64,000 nucleotides of DNA from Catonia carolina (taxonomy: Eukaryota > Arthropoda > Insecta > Hemiptera > Achilidae): the NCBI GenBank assembly GCA_035578175.1, contig JAQMRL010000003.1, positions 82,471,969-82,535,968 on the forward strand. Reading direction: 5' to 3'. The translations under genes and the position numbers were made by a program. Below the pieces are notes generated by a model. It had not been told where the DNA came from. It did no database searches and saw nothing but the letters and a program-made list of their open reading frames with translations. Shown in pieces: positions 22,775-34,404 of the stretch. How positions within the stretch are numbered: the stretch's first letter is position 1; every line of letters starts with the position of its first letter.

Positions 22775-25135
22775 TTTATTTTTATTTTCTATTTATTTCA
22801 AAAGGCGTTTCTCATCTCCACTCTTCAATTTCGCCCTTAGATGATTTGTCGTCCGATCACTCACCGGTTTTACTTGTTCTTTCTGACCAACCTACGGAAA
22901 TTCCCGTTAAACTTTCTTTAACAGCTGGAGTTATGAACTGGGATATGTTTCGAGAATCACTTCAACCTTCACTCAACTTACATCTCCCGTTAAAAAATTC
23001 AGTTGACGTAGAATCTGCGGTTGAGCACTTAACGACGATGATACAAGTTGCAGCATGGAACTCCTCGACTCCCCTTCAACATACGGTGGAGAGAAAACAT
23101 TGCTATCCACATTACATACGAAAATTAATTGCTGAGAAGAGGCAAGCTAGAAGACAATGGCAAAACTCAAGACTACCTACTGATAAAACACGACTCAATC
23201 AACTTACGAATACCTTGAAATCTATCATACGTACAGTGAAAAATGAAAATGTAGAACATCGTGTTAGGAACCTGAATACGAAAGATGGAAGTCTATGGAA
23301 AGAAACCGGTAAACTCCTACGCTATACTCCTCACTGCCCTCCTCTTTGGAAACTGGACAACACATGGGCAAAATCTGACAATGAAAAAGCCATCCTATTT
23401 GCTTAACACTTGGAAAAGACGTTCCAACCTCATGGTGATACTGTACCCGCTTTTACAAAATTAATAGAAGATAAAGTATTTTCACCTTTACAGTTGTGTC
23501 TACCTCCACTCAATTTTACTGACCAAGAAATAAAGACTGCAATTACTCAATTGCCACTAAAAAAATCTCCTGGATATGATTTGATAACGGCTGAAGTACT
23601 ACGTGAACTGCCACAAGCAGGGATAACTCTAATTACGCAAATTGTTAATGCTATTTTGCGGACCACCCACTTTCCTATACAGTGGAAATTTTCACAAGTT
23701 ATCATGTTTCATAAAGAAAATAAACCAATCCACGAACCATCTTCTTACAGGCCCATCAGTTTACTTTCAACAGTTTCAAAATTATTCGAAAAACTTTTAC
23801 TCCCAAGACTGCTTATATTTGTAGAAGACCAAGGTATAATCCCTAATCATCAATTTGGGTTCCGTCGACGGCACAGCACAATTCATCAACTACACAGAAT
23901 CGTTGATCAAATTGCCTCTGGCTTTGAACAAAAAAAATATGGAAGTGCCGTCTTCTTTGATGTTTGCGCAGCGTTTGATAAAGTTTGGCATCAAGGTCTG
24001 CGATATAAATTAAGAAAATTCTTGCCAGATGCCTATTTCTTAATCATCAGCTCCTTTTTAACGGACAGATTTTTTCAAGTAAAACATAACACGGCTCTGT
24101 CTGACTACAAACAAATCGTCGCTGGTGTTCCACAAGGATCAATCTTGTCGCCACTGCTTTACAGCATCTATACATCAGATCTACCTGCATCTGCTAACAC
24201 CACCTTAGCGACTTATGCTGACGATACAGTCATCCTTTCTTCTGATGTAAAGCCAGAAGCAGCAAGTAATAATTTACAAAGTCACATTAACTTTTTAAAT
24301 TATTGGTTAAAAATCTGGAGGATCCAATTCAACGCTTCAAAATCAGTGCATGTCACCTTTTCTCTCCGGAAAGGCGAATGTCCTCAACTATTCCTCGACA
24401 ATAAACCGATACCACAACGACAAACAGTTAAATACCTTGGACTTCACCTTGACAAGAGACTCACCTGGGCGACTCATATAAAAACCAAAAGACTGACTTT
24501 GAACTCCAAATTGAAAGAACTATTTCGACTACTTGGACGCCGCTCTTCACTGACTCTAAAATCTAAACTATTACTATACAAAGTTTATCTCAAACCAATA
24601 TGGACCTATGGACTACAAATTTATGGCACAGCTAAACCGAGCAATCTACAAAAATTACAAGCCTTTCAGTCAAAATGCCTACGTTTAATCACCTGCGCAC
24701 CTTTTTATGTCAACAACAAAATTCTACATGACGACCTTAATATTCCGTTCATAAGTGAAGTAGTTAAGTCCAGCTACAGTGTTTTTCACAGAAAATTGCA
24801 TGATCACCCCAACGAATTAATCACCAAACTATCGGATGCATCACTACCAGGAAATCCGCAGCGCAGGTTGAAACGTCAATGGGCCAGAGATCTTCTGTAA
24901 AGTGATTTATTTTATTTCTCTTTCTTCTTTTTTTTCTTATGTTGTTATTTATCATTCATGTATCATGAACTTTATTTCATAGAACATATACCAATGGGTA
25001 TCACTGTTCTTTTTCATTTATTTATTTTTATTTTTTTCCCTTGTCATCCTTTGTTTACTGTCATCTAATTTGCTCGTTGTATCGTAGTATATAGTTGCAA
25101 ATGAAGTTATTAAAGTTAAAAAAAAAAAAAAAAAA
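22775..25135 (+). mobile_element. 5'-truncated Jockey-clade LINE with 9-bp target duplication
   Basis: Flanked by TTTCTATTA at 22766-22774 and 25136-25144. It ends in a poly(A) run at about 25117-25135. It begins inside the endonuclease domain and contains the whole reverse transcriptase. Inserted into the L1-family solo LTR. Confidence 0.85.
22823..24900 (+). pseudogene. Jockey-type ORF2: endonuclease end plus reverse transcriptase, one stop codon
   Basis: One frame, broken only by a TAA at 23404-23406. It opens with LDDLSSDHSPVLL, the end of an APE-type endonuclease. The reverse transcriptase then shows KKSPGYDLITAEVL, RPISLLSTVSKLFEKLL, FFDVCAAFDKVWHQ (motif A), AGVPQGSILSPLLYSIYTSD (motif B), TYADDTVILSS (catalytic YADD), KYLGLHLDKRLTW and KPIWTYGLQIYGTA. 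It ends at RDLL. The catalytic residues are intact, so this is a recent copy. It lacks ORF1 and most of the endonuclease, so it cannot be autonomous. Confidence 0.92.
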
Positions 25136-25295
25136 TTTCTATTAATATAATTAATGAAATCTATTTGTATTTGTTAGTAGTCTAAGTTTGATAATTATAA
25201 TTATTGAGTGCGTAAATAATAAATTAAGTTTAAAGTAAATCTGTTGATTATTTGTCATACCCAGATCCCGAACGGACCTAAGCTCAGGTTTTACA

Positions 25296-25574
25296 ATATA
25301 ATAATACCATATACTAAGAAAAGACTTATTCTAAAGGCTTTCTTTCAATTAAAAAGCGAAAATGGATGATCTTTTGAAGTTTAAGACCTACATTCCAGTG
25401 GTACAGGTTAAAGTTTCTACGTAATAGTCTATTTATGAGAGACAACTGCTGTTGCTGACGTGAACAAAGAATGTAAATAGTTGTGAAAACCAAAAATTTC
25501 CTTTCTAAAAGTAACGTATTTCAATTTTTAATACTGAGAAACATTCTCTAAGTCATTATTGTAAACTAGGCCAA
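25296..25574. other. Spacer between nested LTR and giant inverted repeat
   Basis: AT-rich, nothing recognised. Confidence 0.4.
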
Positions 25575-26470
25575 ATTACAATCCTTAAAAAAATTTATTG
25601 TGACATGGTTTTTGGACTAATTTTTTTAAACTAAAGTACATGGTTACGGGTAACTACAGTAAATTTATTTTTTGAGAATTTTATTGCTAACCAGAAAGAT
25701 ATAAAGAAATAAAGAAATTTTGGTACCGAATGCGAAATTGCAGTGTTTTAGACAATTTAATACACCGTACCTTGGGGGGGTTTCTCACCAGAGTGCTCTA
25801 GCATTGCCCTTATGTAATAATACGTAATTTACGTAATATTACGTATAATACGTAATAATACGTATTATGTAATAATACGTATATAATCGTATATTGTTAC
25901 AGAGATGTCAATTTTTCATCTGCTATCAATTTCCCGTCCACCCGTTAAGAAAGTAGGTAAAATATGTTATAAATAAATATTGTATTGTGTTAATAAAAAA
26001 AGGTTAAAGCAGTAATAAACACATTTTATTAATAATTGAAATACAAAAGAATTCTTTCAAAAACTTGTATTCACAATCTAATTTACTTATCATTTGAATA
26101 ATTTTTATCCGGCAAATTTTTGATATAACTAATATAATTTAATTAAGTTATTGGTTTAATTATTTTTTTTATAGAATTAAAAAACTTTTTTTTCTGATAG
26201 ACGATATTTGGGTTGATAAACTATCCTGGAAAGAAACCGGTGCGAATAGTAGTGTCAGGATTAAATTATTGTCATGGCTGGCAGTTTTCTTTCTAAACGC
26301 GTTGTAAACAGAAGCCTTTTTTGAAGAGTTGTTCTCCCTCATTCTGTCGTCTTCCATACATGAGTCCATCTCACGCCGATTTGGTTTCTTTTTTCAAATT
26401 AGGCATTAACTAACCATTAAAGATTCCATAAACAATATCTTTAGTAATTTGTTTGCGGTTTCTGTTTAGT

Positions 26471-26777
26471 ACCCACCGGGTTGGTCTAGAGGTAAAGTCA
26501 TCGGCGCGAGTCAGTTGTTCAATAACTGATTTTCGGAGCCGTAGGTTCCTAGTTCAAATCCTAGTTAAGTTAGTTATTCTATACGGATTTGAATACTAAG
26601 ACAGTGGTTACCGATGTACTTGGATGGTTGGGGTTAAATTAACCATACTCCCTCAAGAATGATAGGCTTGGGTCTTTACATGACTACCTCATTTACCACT
26701 CATACATACCATTGGGTCACACGGGGTTGCTTGTTGTACTAAACTGAGATTGTAACGTACACACAATAGGGATAAAA
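26471..26777 (+). repeat. tRNA-derived SINE, family D
   Basis: CACCGGGTTGGTCTAGAGGT A-box-like head, GTTCAAATCC B box, about 200-bp body with TTAAATTAACCATACT and TTGGGTCACACGGGGTTGC, ending near GGGATAAAAC. A second copy is at 33525-33795. It sits inside the left arm of the giant inverted repeat. Confidence 0.75.
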
Positions 26778-26879
26778 CAAAAAATATATTTGTTTAGTAA
26801 ATTATCACTTGTAGTAAATTGTTAACATGTAATTAATTTCATGATTTTTTCAACATTACATCGCCAGACAATTGTCGAA

Positions 26880-27745
26880 TATTTCGCCGTTCTCATTTCT
26901 GTCTTCCTTCTTAACGGTAGTTTATTTGTCTTCCCCTTCTCCTCTCTGTCTTCCCCCTTCACCGTGGTTTGTTTGTCATCTTTCTCTCCAATCTCTCTTC
27001 CTCCTTCACTGCGGTTAATTTGTCTTCTCCCTCTTCTTTCTGTCTTCCTCCTTCACAGTAGTTTATTTGTCTTCCCCCTACTCCTTTCTGTTGTTCTCCT
27101 GCACCGTAGTTTATTTTTCTTCTTCCTTTTCCTCTCTGTCTTCCTCTCCACCGTAGTTTATTTGTCCTATCTGTTTACCTACTTCACCGTAGTTTATTTG
27201 TCTTCCCCTTCTCCTTTTCTTTCTTCCACCTTCACCGTAGTTTATTTGTCTTCCTCCTTCTCCTCTCTGTCTTCCCCCTTCACCGTGGCGTATTTGTCTT
27301 CTCCCTCTCCTTTCTGTCTTCTTCTTCACTGTGGTTTGTTTGTCTTTCTCCCTCTTCTTTCTGTCTTCCTCCTTCTCTCCCGTCTGCATTAGCAGTAATT
27401 GCAGAACAGTCGGACGTTAAAAAAAAAAAAAAAAAAAGTTCCTCCTCCTTTCTGTCTTCCTCCTTCACCGCAGTTTATTTGTCTTCCTCTTCTCCTTTCT
27501 GTCTTCCTTTTTCACCGTGGTTTATTTGTCTTCCCCTTCCCCTCTCTGTCTTCCTCCTTCACCGTAGTTTATATGTCTTCCCCTTCGCCTTTCTGTCTTC
27601 CTCCTTCACCGTAGTTTATTTGTCTTCCTCCTTCACTTCTCTGTCATCTCCTTCATGGTGGTTTATTTGTCTTCTCCTCTCCTATCTGTTTTCCTCCTTC
27701 ACCGCGGTTTATTTGCTTCTCCCACTGCTTTCTGTCTCCCTCCTT
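26880..27745. repeat. Polypyrimidine tandem array (left arm)
   Basis: Repeats of TTCACCGTAGTTTATTTGTC followed by CT-rich runs, unit roughly 45-65 bp. Nearly pure pyrimidine on the plus strand apart from the GTAGTTTATTTG core. The array is interrupted at 27385-27440 by a GCATTAGCAGTAATTGCAG segment and poly(A), itself mirrored at 29460-29500. Confidence 0.85.
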
Positions 27746-27763
27746 CACCACAACAGAAGCATG

Positions 27764-28135
27764 CTTACGCTATCTGTCGGATTTCATTGTAACTAACTTT
27801 ACAATAAGTGTGGACGCTTACGCTATCTATCGGATTTCATTGGAAGTAACTTTGTAATAGGTGTGGACGCTTACGCTATCTATCGGATTTTTAAGGAACT
27901 AACTTTGCAATAGGTGTGGACGCTTACGCTATCTATTGGATTTTATCGGAACTAACTTTACAATAGGTGTGGATGCTTCCGCTATCTATCGGATTTTGTT
28001 GGAACTAACTTTACAATAGGTGTGGATGCTTACGCTATCTATCGGATTTTATCGGAACTAACTTTACAATAGGTAGAGATGCTTACGCTATCTAACGGAT
28101 TTCATTTGAACTAACATTACAATAGGTGTAAGCGT
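27764..28135. repeat. 53-bp tandem repeat at the centre of the inverted repeat
   Basis: Seven units beginning CTTACGCTATCTATCGGATT at 27764, 27817, 27870, 27923, 27976, 28029 and 28082, each with AACTAACTTTACAATAGGTG. The last unit turns into an inverted partial copy, making the apex of the palindrome. Confidence 0.9.
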
Positions 28136-28149
28136 CCAAACCTATTGTA

Positions 28150-29240
28150 ATGTTAATAATAATGAGAAAGACAGAAAGGAGAAAGAGAGGACAAATAAAC
28201 CACGGTGAAGGAGGAAGAAGGAAAGAAGAAGGGAAGACAAATAAACCACGGTGAAAGGAATGACAGAGAGGTGAAGGAGGAAGACAAATAAACTACGGTG
28301 AAGGAGGGAGACAGAAAGGAAAAAGGGAAGACATATTAACTACGGTGAAGGAGGAAGACAGAGAGGAGAAAGAGGAAGACAGAGGGAGAAGGAGAAAGAC
28401 AGAGGAGAAAGGAAAAGACAAATAAACCGCGGTGAAGAAGGAAGACAGAAAGAAGAAGAAGGAAGACAAATAAACTATGGTAAAGGACAAAGATAGAAAG
28501 GAGAAAAAAGAAGACAGAGAGGTGAAGGGGGAAGACAAATAAACCACGGTGAAAGAAGAAGAAAGAAAGAAGAAGGAGGAAGACAAATAAACCGCGGTGA
28601 AGGAGGAAGACACAAAGTAGAAGGGGGAAGACAGAAAGGAGAAGGAAGAATACAAATAACCCACGGTGAAGGAGGAAGACAGAAAGAAAAGGGGAAGACG
28701 AATATCGTGTCGTGAAGGAGGAAGACAGAATGAAAAGAAAGAAGACAAATAAACCATGGTGAAGGATGAAGATAGAAAGGAGAAGGAAGAAGACAGAGAG
28801 GAGAAGGGGAAGACAAATAAACCACGGTGAAGGAGATAGAAAGAAAGAAGGGGAAGACAAATAAACCGCGGTGAAGGAGGAAGACACAAAGTAGAAGAGG
28901 GAAGAAAGAAAGGATAAGGAAGAATACAAATAACCCACGGTGAAGGAGGAAGACAGACAGAAAAGGGGAAGACGAATAACGTGCCGTGAAGGAGGAAGAC
29001 GAGAAGAAGAAGGGGGAAGACAGATGAACAGCGGTGAAAAAATAAGACAGAAAAGAGAAGGAGGAAGACAAATAAACCGCGGTGAAGAAGAAGGAAGACA
29101 GAAATAAGAAGGGGAAGAAAAAACCGCGGTAAAAGAGGAAATAAGAAAGAAGAAGGGGAAAGACAAATAAACCGTGGGAAAGTAATAGGTTAGAAACGAG
29201 AAGGAAGAAGGCAAATAAACCGCGTTTGAAGGAGGAAGAC
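28150..29240. repeat. Polypurine tandem array (right arm)
   Basis: Units of GAAGACAAATAAACCACGG then TGAAGGAGGAAGACAGAAAG, about 47 bp and variable. This is the reverse complement of the left-arm array. Long minus-strand reading frames (up to about 290 codons of Ser/Phe/Leu/Pro) are composition artefacts. Confidence 0.85.
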
Positions 29241-29851
29241 CGAAAGTTATATGTTATACCAAATGTTTGCCGGCAAAAAAATATTCAAATGATAAATAAA
29301 TTGGATGTTAATACAATGTTTTTGAAAGAATTGTTTATAACTTATTTATAAAAATGTGTTTTTATTACTGTAAATGGTTTTTTCTTAAGACAATACAACA
29401 TTTTTTTATAACATGTTTTATTTACCTTCTTATCGGGTTTTTTATTTATTGTTTTTTTGTTTAACGTCCGACTGTTCTGCAATTACTGCTAATGCAGACG
29501 GTCTCAACGGGTGGACGCGAAATTGATAGCAGATGAGAAATTGACATCTCTGTGACAATATACACAATATACATAGGCTATATTATTACGTAGGGGCGAT
29601 GCTAGAGCACTATGGTGAGAAACCCCTCCCCCCCCTAAGGTACGGTGTATAAAATTGATCAAAACACCGCAATTTCGCAACCGGTACCAAAATTTCTTTA
29701 TTTCTTTATGTCTCTCTGGTTAGCCATAAAATTATCAAAAAATAAATATAGTTGCCCGTAAAAATGTACAATGTACAATGTACGTAACAATATTTTAAAA
29801 AATTACGTCTAAAAAACATGTCACAATAAATTTTATTAAGGATTGTAATAT

Positions 29852-29954
29852 GGCGTCCGTACACGGACGCCAAATTACACTCGGACTCCAGATTGATAGG
29901 AAAATGTCAATGTACGGACGCGAAAATGATAAAAAAAACATATATATATATATG

Positions 29955-30003
<49 letters not shown>

Positions 30004-31260
30004 TTATTTTATTAATTGTTTTTTATTTTTATAGTGGACTGGTATTTTGTTGTTTAGGACATGGTTACGGGTTAGATTAAATTTCTTTTATTTTTTTTGT
30101 TGTTTCAGAATTTTAATTTGCCTTTTTGAATTGAACAACCAAAATTTTTATTGTAAGTAAAAACAGTCCTAAAATATGATTCTAGATACATTTTCAGATA
30201 TATCTACTTTGTTACGACTCGTCTCACAGTATGAGAATGTATTTCTGGGAGTTTATTCATAGTTTATATTGTTTGGTCTTTTAACACGATATTTGTTACT
30301 ATAGATGTCAAGATTAATATTTATATAAATATTTTTGAATTTTTAATTTCAATTTTTCGTTTAATGGAATTCTTGAATTGAAGTAGACTATACATAATAG
30401 GGGAATACCTCTACGCACATATTTTTAATATTCTTTTTTATTGAACTATGATAAATAACGGTTTTTTAATTACTACAAAAGTTAGTTATTGATTTATGCG
30501 ATTTCTTAAGTGACCCATTCTAATAGTATGCAAAATCTTTTGATTAATTTTTCCTGTTATGACACCAGTTTGTTCCAGCAATTCGGTATTTAGGATCTCC
30601 ATTCCCAGTTAACACAAATAATTGATTCTGTGCTTTATGTTAAGCTAAATCGAATATTCAAAATTCTCTACTAGTATCAATATTATTTCGTGACTGAAGC
30701 ATTTCTAGCAGTCAATGAAAATCAAACAGTTAAACATATTTAATCAATTTCGATTTGAATCTACTGGGTAGATGCACACATATAATAATGTACCTGCTTT
30801 TAACCAAAAGTTAGTTATGCTTTGCATGTTGGTTACCAAATCATAATAATAACAAATAAGATTCGTATGACTCCACACAAGCCACAGGTTGTACCAAAGC
30901 CTCATTGAGTCTTCCGTTTATTTTCAATATAATATGTTGCAAATGGAAACCGATCTTTTTCAGGACCTTGGTAGGGAAATATAAATGTTTATTTTTTAAA
31001 AATAAGGAGAATTTCAATGCCAAAAATTCAGCATATCTTAGCGTGGGTGGAATTCCTGAAATGTCTTGTTATATATTGAATATAATAAAAATAAATTTAT
31101 ATATACACATATTATAATGAAAATATAAATAATAAAAATAATAATAACCGAAATGGTTATTTTGACCTGTATAAATACCTCGGGTCAATTTTTGTCTGAG
31201 GTAACGACTGAGTGGGCTATCAGGAACCGCATGAATCAGAGTAGCTGCTCTTTAAAGTAT
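29852..31260. other. AT-rich stretch with (TA)n and small palindrome
   Basis: Palindrome TGGCGTCCGTACACGGACGC at 29851-29872, TA dinucleotide run at about 29940-30001. No gene. Confidence 0.5.
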
Positions 31261-31903
31261 TGTAACATTGTTAAGTGTTATTCTATAAATGTCTATTGTA
31301 TAAATTCTATAAATATAGAAAGAAATTGTTCATTGTAAGAATTGTGTATTCTATGAGGTGTTGTTTATTGAACAAGTTAGAATTACAATGAATGGAATGT
31401 TTTGAATAAGAGTTCTCGGAAATTGAAACAAGTAGAAACATTTTGTTTTTATTTTGATTCATTCTACTATATTTCATCGTAGCGGCCAATTTTTTATAAG
31501 AATCTTGATTGTTTGGGAAACTATCAGACCGCAGGTATAAAAACAGTTAGCGCCTTTGTAGTGAGTTGTGAAATGGAAAAAGTTATGTCATTACGGAACC
31601 AGTCCTAAATTAGTTAATAGTCCGTTGCTTACGGTGGTAGCAAGTGGTTGTGGACAGGTAAATCATTTGTTTTGATTAAAGCGGCATTATATTACTTACA
31701 ATCAAGTTTAATTTAAGCTTAAGTTTTGTAATTAATTTAATTAAAGTAATCTAGTGTATTTTGATAGTAGGCTAAATTTAATAATTAATTGTAGTAAGTA
31801 ATAAAATTGTGTCAGTAAATAATTATTTGTTATAAGTTCAAAGAAAGTCTGTTTATTATTTGTTATACCCAGATCCCGAATGAACCTAGGCTTAGAAGTT
31901 ACA
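31261..31903 (+). repeat. Solo LTR (family L1), 643 bp
   Basis: TGTAAC to GTTACA. TATA-like GGTATAAAAACAG at about 31533, and terminus TACCCAGATCCCGAATGAAC. Most complete uninterrupted copy of the family here. The flanks (GTAT/ATAG) do not form a duplication. Confidence 0.75.
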
Positions 31904-33339
31904 ATAGGTTATGTTCTAGTCAAATCAAACGCAGATATAACAAGAAAGTTAATAGCTACCTCTGTAATAGAGCCCATAACTACTAATGGTGTGAATTCTG
32001 GCATGAGCTCCGGGAATAAACGCAGATTGGAGGTCTTCGAGATGATAGTTTACGCAGGTTATGCAAGGTCTCCATAGTCGAGCTAAAATGTAAACAACTA
32101 TAGGCCTATTATAGGCATAAGGCAAAGGACCAGTTCTTAGAACATCCTCTCCACCACGAAATAAGTTGCCACCCGATTTCAAGCTGAGCGATAAAGATTC
32201 ATTACGTACTGCATTTGGCAACGGATCGGTTCTCAAGATATCTCCTCCATCACAAAACCAATTACTACCCGATTTCGAGCAACGGGTGAGCATTCACAAC
32301 GCTCCTTATTCTTTCTATGTAATAATTTAACAAATGTAAAAGAAGTGATCAAAATTTTCACGCACCCAGTTACTATAAATTACTTAAATGTTCATGAATA
32401 TGTATCGTTTTATCAGAAATGAACTGTCGATTATTTAACATGCAATGAATGAATACTACGTTGAATATTCAAATAAGTAAATCCACTAAATGCAAACACA
32501 CACGGTTTCCTTCTGCTAATTTATTCGTTATGGCTGTTAATGTATCACCGATATACTGATCGTCTTTTTCATTTACTTGGAAAGTAAATAAGAATGCTAT
32601 TTCAATCATTTCGATACCTCTATCATTTAAAATCTTTTATTTTATATCTCCCGCCAAATTTTGGCTCTAATCACTATGTAATAAGCTAATACGGAGAGAG
32701 CATGCGTTTGGTAAGTCTCATTTTAACACTTCCCTCTCAAATCAACAGTATAAATATCACATGCTCAAATATTAAGTTCATTTCGGTAACAATGTTTTGT
32801 TTAATCTTTTTAAAACACAGTTAAGCAAAACCAATTGATAAAATAATTTGGCAGATATAATTGCAAGCGCGTAGCAATAATAATAATAATAATAATAGAG
32901 TGCATTTATTAGCTTTAACAAAGAATAATATAATATAAAAGACAACTTAAAAAATTGCAAAACAATTTTCAATTCGAATACTAATCTGGCATGGCCGAAA
33001 CCGTCTGACAGATCCCTTAATCCTAAACTTAGACTTTGGTTTATTTCTTTTCTGCTACTTTTTAATTTAGATAATGATTTTAGATGTAGGCAATCGATCT
33101 AAAACGAGATGTGAGGGGCGAATACAAGCCATTAAAAAGAAACACATTCAATATTTTTTACGATGATTATGAAAATAACGTTGTTTGCTTCCTTCGGCAT
33201 AAATTTAACCACATTAGCAAATTATTTCATGTGACTGGTTACGAAGCACTTTACTCCCGCCAGCTTTGGATATTTTCTAGCACTAATTTTAATGAAAATT
33301 TCCAACACAAATTTTAATTCTAATATTATATACTTAAAG
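31904..33339. other. AT-rich stretch with a short tandem duplication
   Basis: 31949-32293 holds two about 105-bp direct repeats (minus frame KSGSNWFCDGGDILRTDPLP then KSGGNLFRGGEDVLRTGPLP). No domain recognised. Microsatellite (AAT)n at about 32877. Confidence 0.45.
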
Positions 33340-33502
33340 TTTGCCATTTGCACTCAATCTGTTCGTTCCAGGGCTACAAAAAACGTATGTTTCTTATCAT
33401 ATGATCAGCCAATTATATGACTGAAGCATTTAAGAACAGAAGAGGCAGAAGTGTTAAGACACTAGTCAGAGTTATCTCCTCTGAGAGAAGTGAATTTCAT
33501 TA
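33340..33502 (+). repeat. SINE-like repeat family C, partial
   Basis: TTTGCACTCAATCTGTTCGT to TATCTCCTCTGAGAGAAGTG only; the second half of the family is missing. Confidence 0.65.
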
Positions 33503-33524
33503 CTAGAGGAAAGTCGTCACACGA

Positions 33525-33795
33525 CATGACATGAGGCATATCAGCTGTTTAACAGTTGATTTTCGGTGACGAAAACATTACATTTACACTATTTGAATAC
33601 TAGATAGTGGTACTGTGTACTTTAATGGTTGGGATTTAATTAACCATACTTTTTCCTATCGGCCTGAGTCTCTACAAGAATACATATTAAATTACAAGTC
33701 ATGCACATCATCCTCATCTCATTGGGTCGTAGGGTTGCTTATTGTTATAAATTGAACATATTGCAACGTACACACATTAAGGATTAAAAACCCTT
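33525..33795 (+). repeat. tRNA-derived SINE family D, degenerate head
   Basis: GATTTTCGGTGACG, TTTAATTAACCATACT, TTGGGTCGTAGGGTTGC and GTACACACATTAAGGATTAAA match the copy at 26471-26777. Confidence 0.65.
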
Positions 33796-34177
33796 AAAAA
33801 AACAACAATTATATTGTAGAGTTTTAATTTGCAAAAACTTTTATTACAATATATTTTACTAAAATTAGAACTGTGTAAATTCATAACGACATATTTTTTT
33901 GACATAGTTCAATGAAAAATATTTAAAAATTTTACAAAAAATGCCCATTAACTAAGCTCATATTTTACTAATACTCATTTTAATGATCTAAATATGGAAA
34001 ATTACAAATTTACCCAAATTAATTTAAGGTCAGAAAATAAGAGTAGTAGGATTTATTTTGAGTTCGCCGTAATATTACGTAGTTTGGGATTAAATGTTAA
34101 TTATATTTAGAACTCAAGTTAAAAATGTTCAAATATACATACATTATAAATTTTAATTTTTATCCTTTAAAATTTTT

Positions 34178-34183
34178 TTTATT
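34178..34183 (-). terminator. Candidate polyadenylation signal of the ACE-like gene
   Basis: AATAAA on the minus strand about 95 bp downstream of the exon H stop codon. Such hexamers are common in AT-rich DNA. Confidence 0.4.
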
Positions 34184-34277
34184 ATTTACAAACGCATTCT
34201 TAATTCAGATGTTCTGATTTTGCTCAGTTCAGTCTTTGCATGAAAAATAAATTTAATAACTTTGTAATTTGTGATAA

Positions 34278-34404
34278 TTATGAAGTAGTGGGTTTAGGCG
34301 TTCTCTTTTTGTGTTGTTCTTCTTCATTATAATCTTCATCATCAACAATCCTCCTTGGAGTAGTAGGCGAGGGTGTGACCGAAGTCTTTTTGCGACCTCC
34401 GCGC
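34278..34404 (-). CDS. ACE-like gene, terminal exon H with charged tail
   Basis: Acceptor ATTTCAG, then one base completing Gly, 41 codons and a TAA at 34278-34280. The tail is basic then acidic then basic (RGGRKK, IVDDEDYNEEEQ, KKRTPKP), with no membrane segment. The phase (2 in) matches exon G exactly. Being outside the M2 domain it has no homology I can name. A different gene's terminal exon is possible, but phase, order and spacing favour this assignment. Confidence 0.7.

Larger units (their letters stand above)
21825..25295 (+). repeat. Solo LTR (family L1) carrying two nested insertions
   Basis: TGTAAC start, TTACA end, ATAT duplication on both sides (21821-21824, 25296-25299). Removing the MITE (21865-22338) and the Jockey LINE (22775-25135 plus its duplication) leaves about 640 bp, matching the 643-bp copy at 31261. 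Confidence 0.85.
25575..29851. repeat. Giant 4.3-kb inverted repeat with satellite-rich core
   Basis: Outer arms: TTACAATCC at 25577 mirrored by GGATTGTAA at 29841. TTTTATTGCTAACCAGAAAG (about 25680) and AAATTTTGGTACCG (about 25712) are mirrored at 29690-29730. CACCGTACCTTGGGGGGG is mirrored at 29625-29645. AGATGTCAATTTTTCATCTG (25904) is mirrored at 29535-29555. Inner arms are polypyrimidine (26880-27745) and polypurine (28150-29240). No transposase was found. Confidence 0.8.

Noticed and set aside
26841..27796. Long plus-strand frames in the polypyrimidine array
   Set aside because: Same artefact on the other arm of the inverted repeat.
28293..29214. Long minus-strand open frames of up to 292 codons, Ser/Phe/Leu/Pro-rich
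   Set aside because: They are translations of polypurine tandem repeats in several frames at once, with no domain; composition artefacts.
31949..32293. 114-codon minus-strand frame as a gene
   Set aside because: It consists of two DNA direct repeats with no recognisable domain or splice context.
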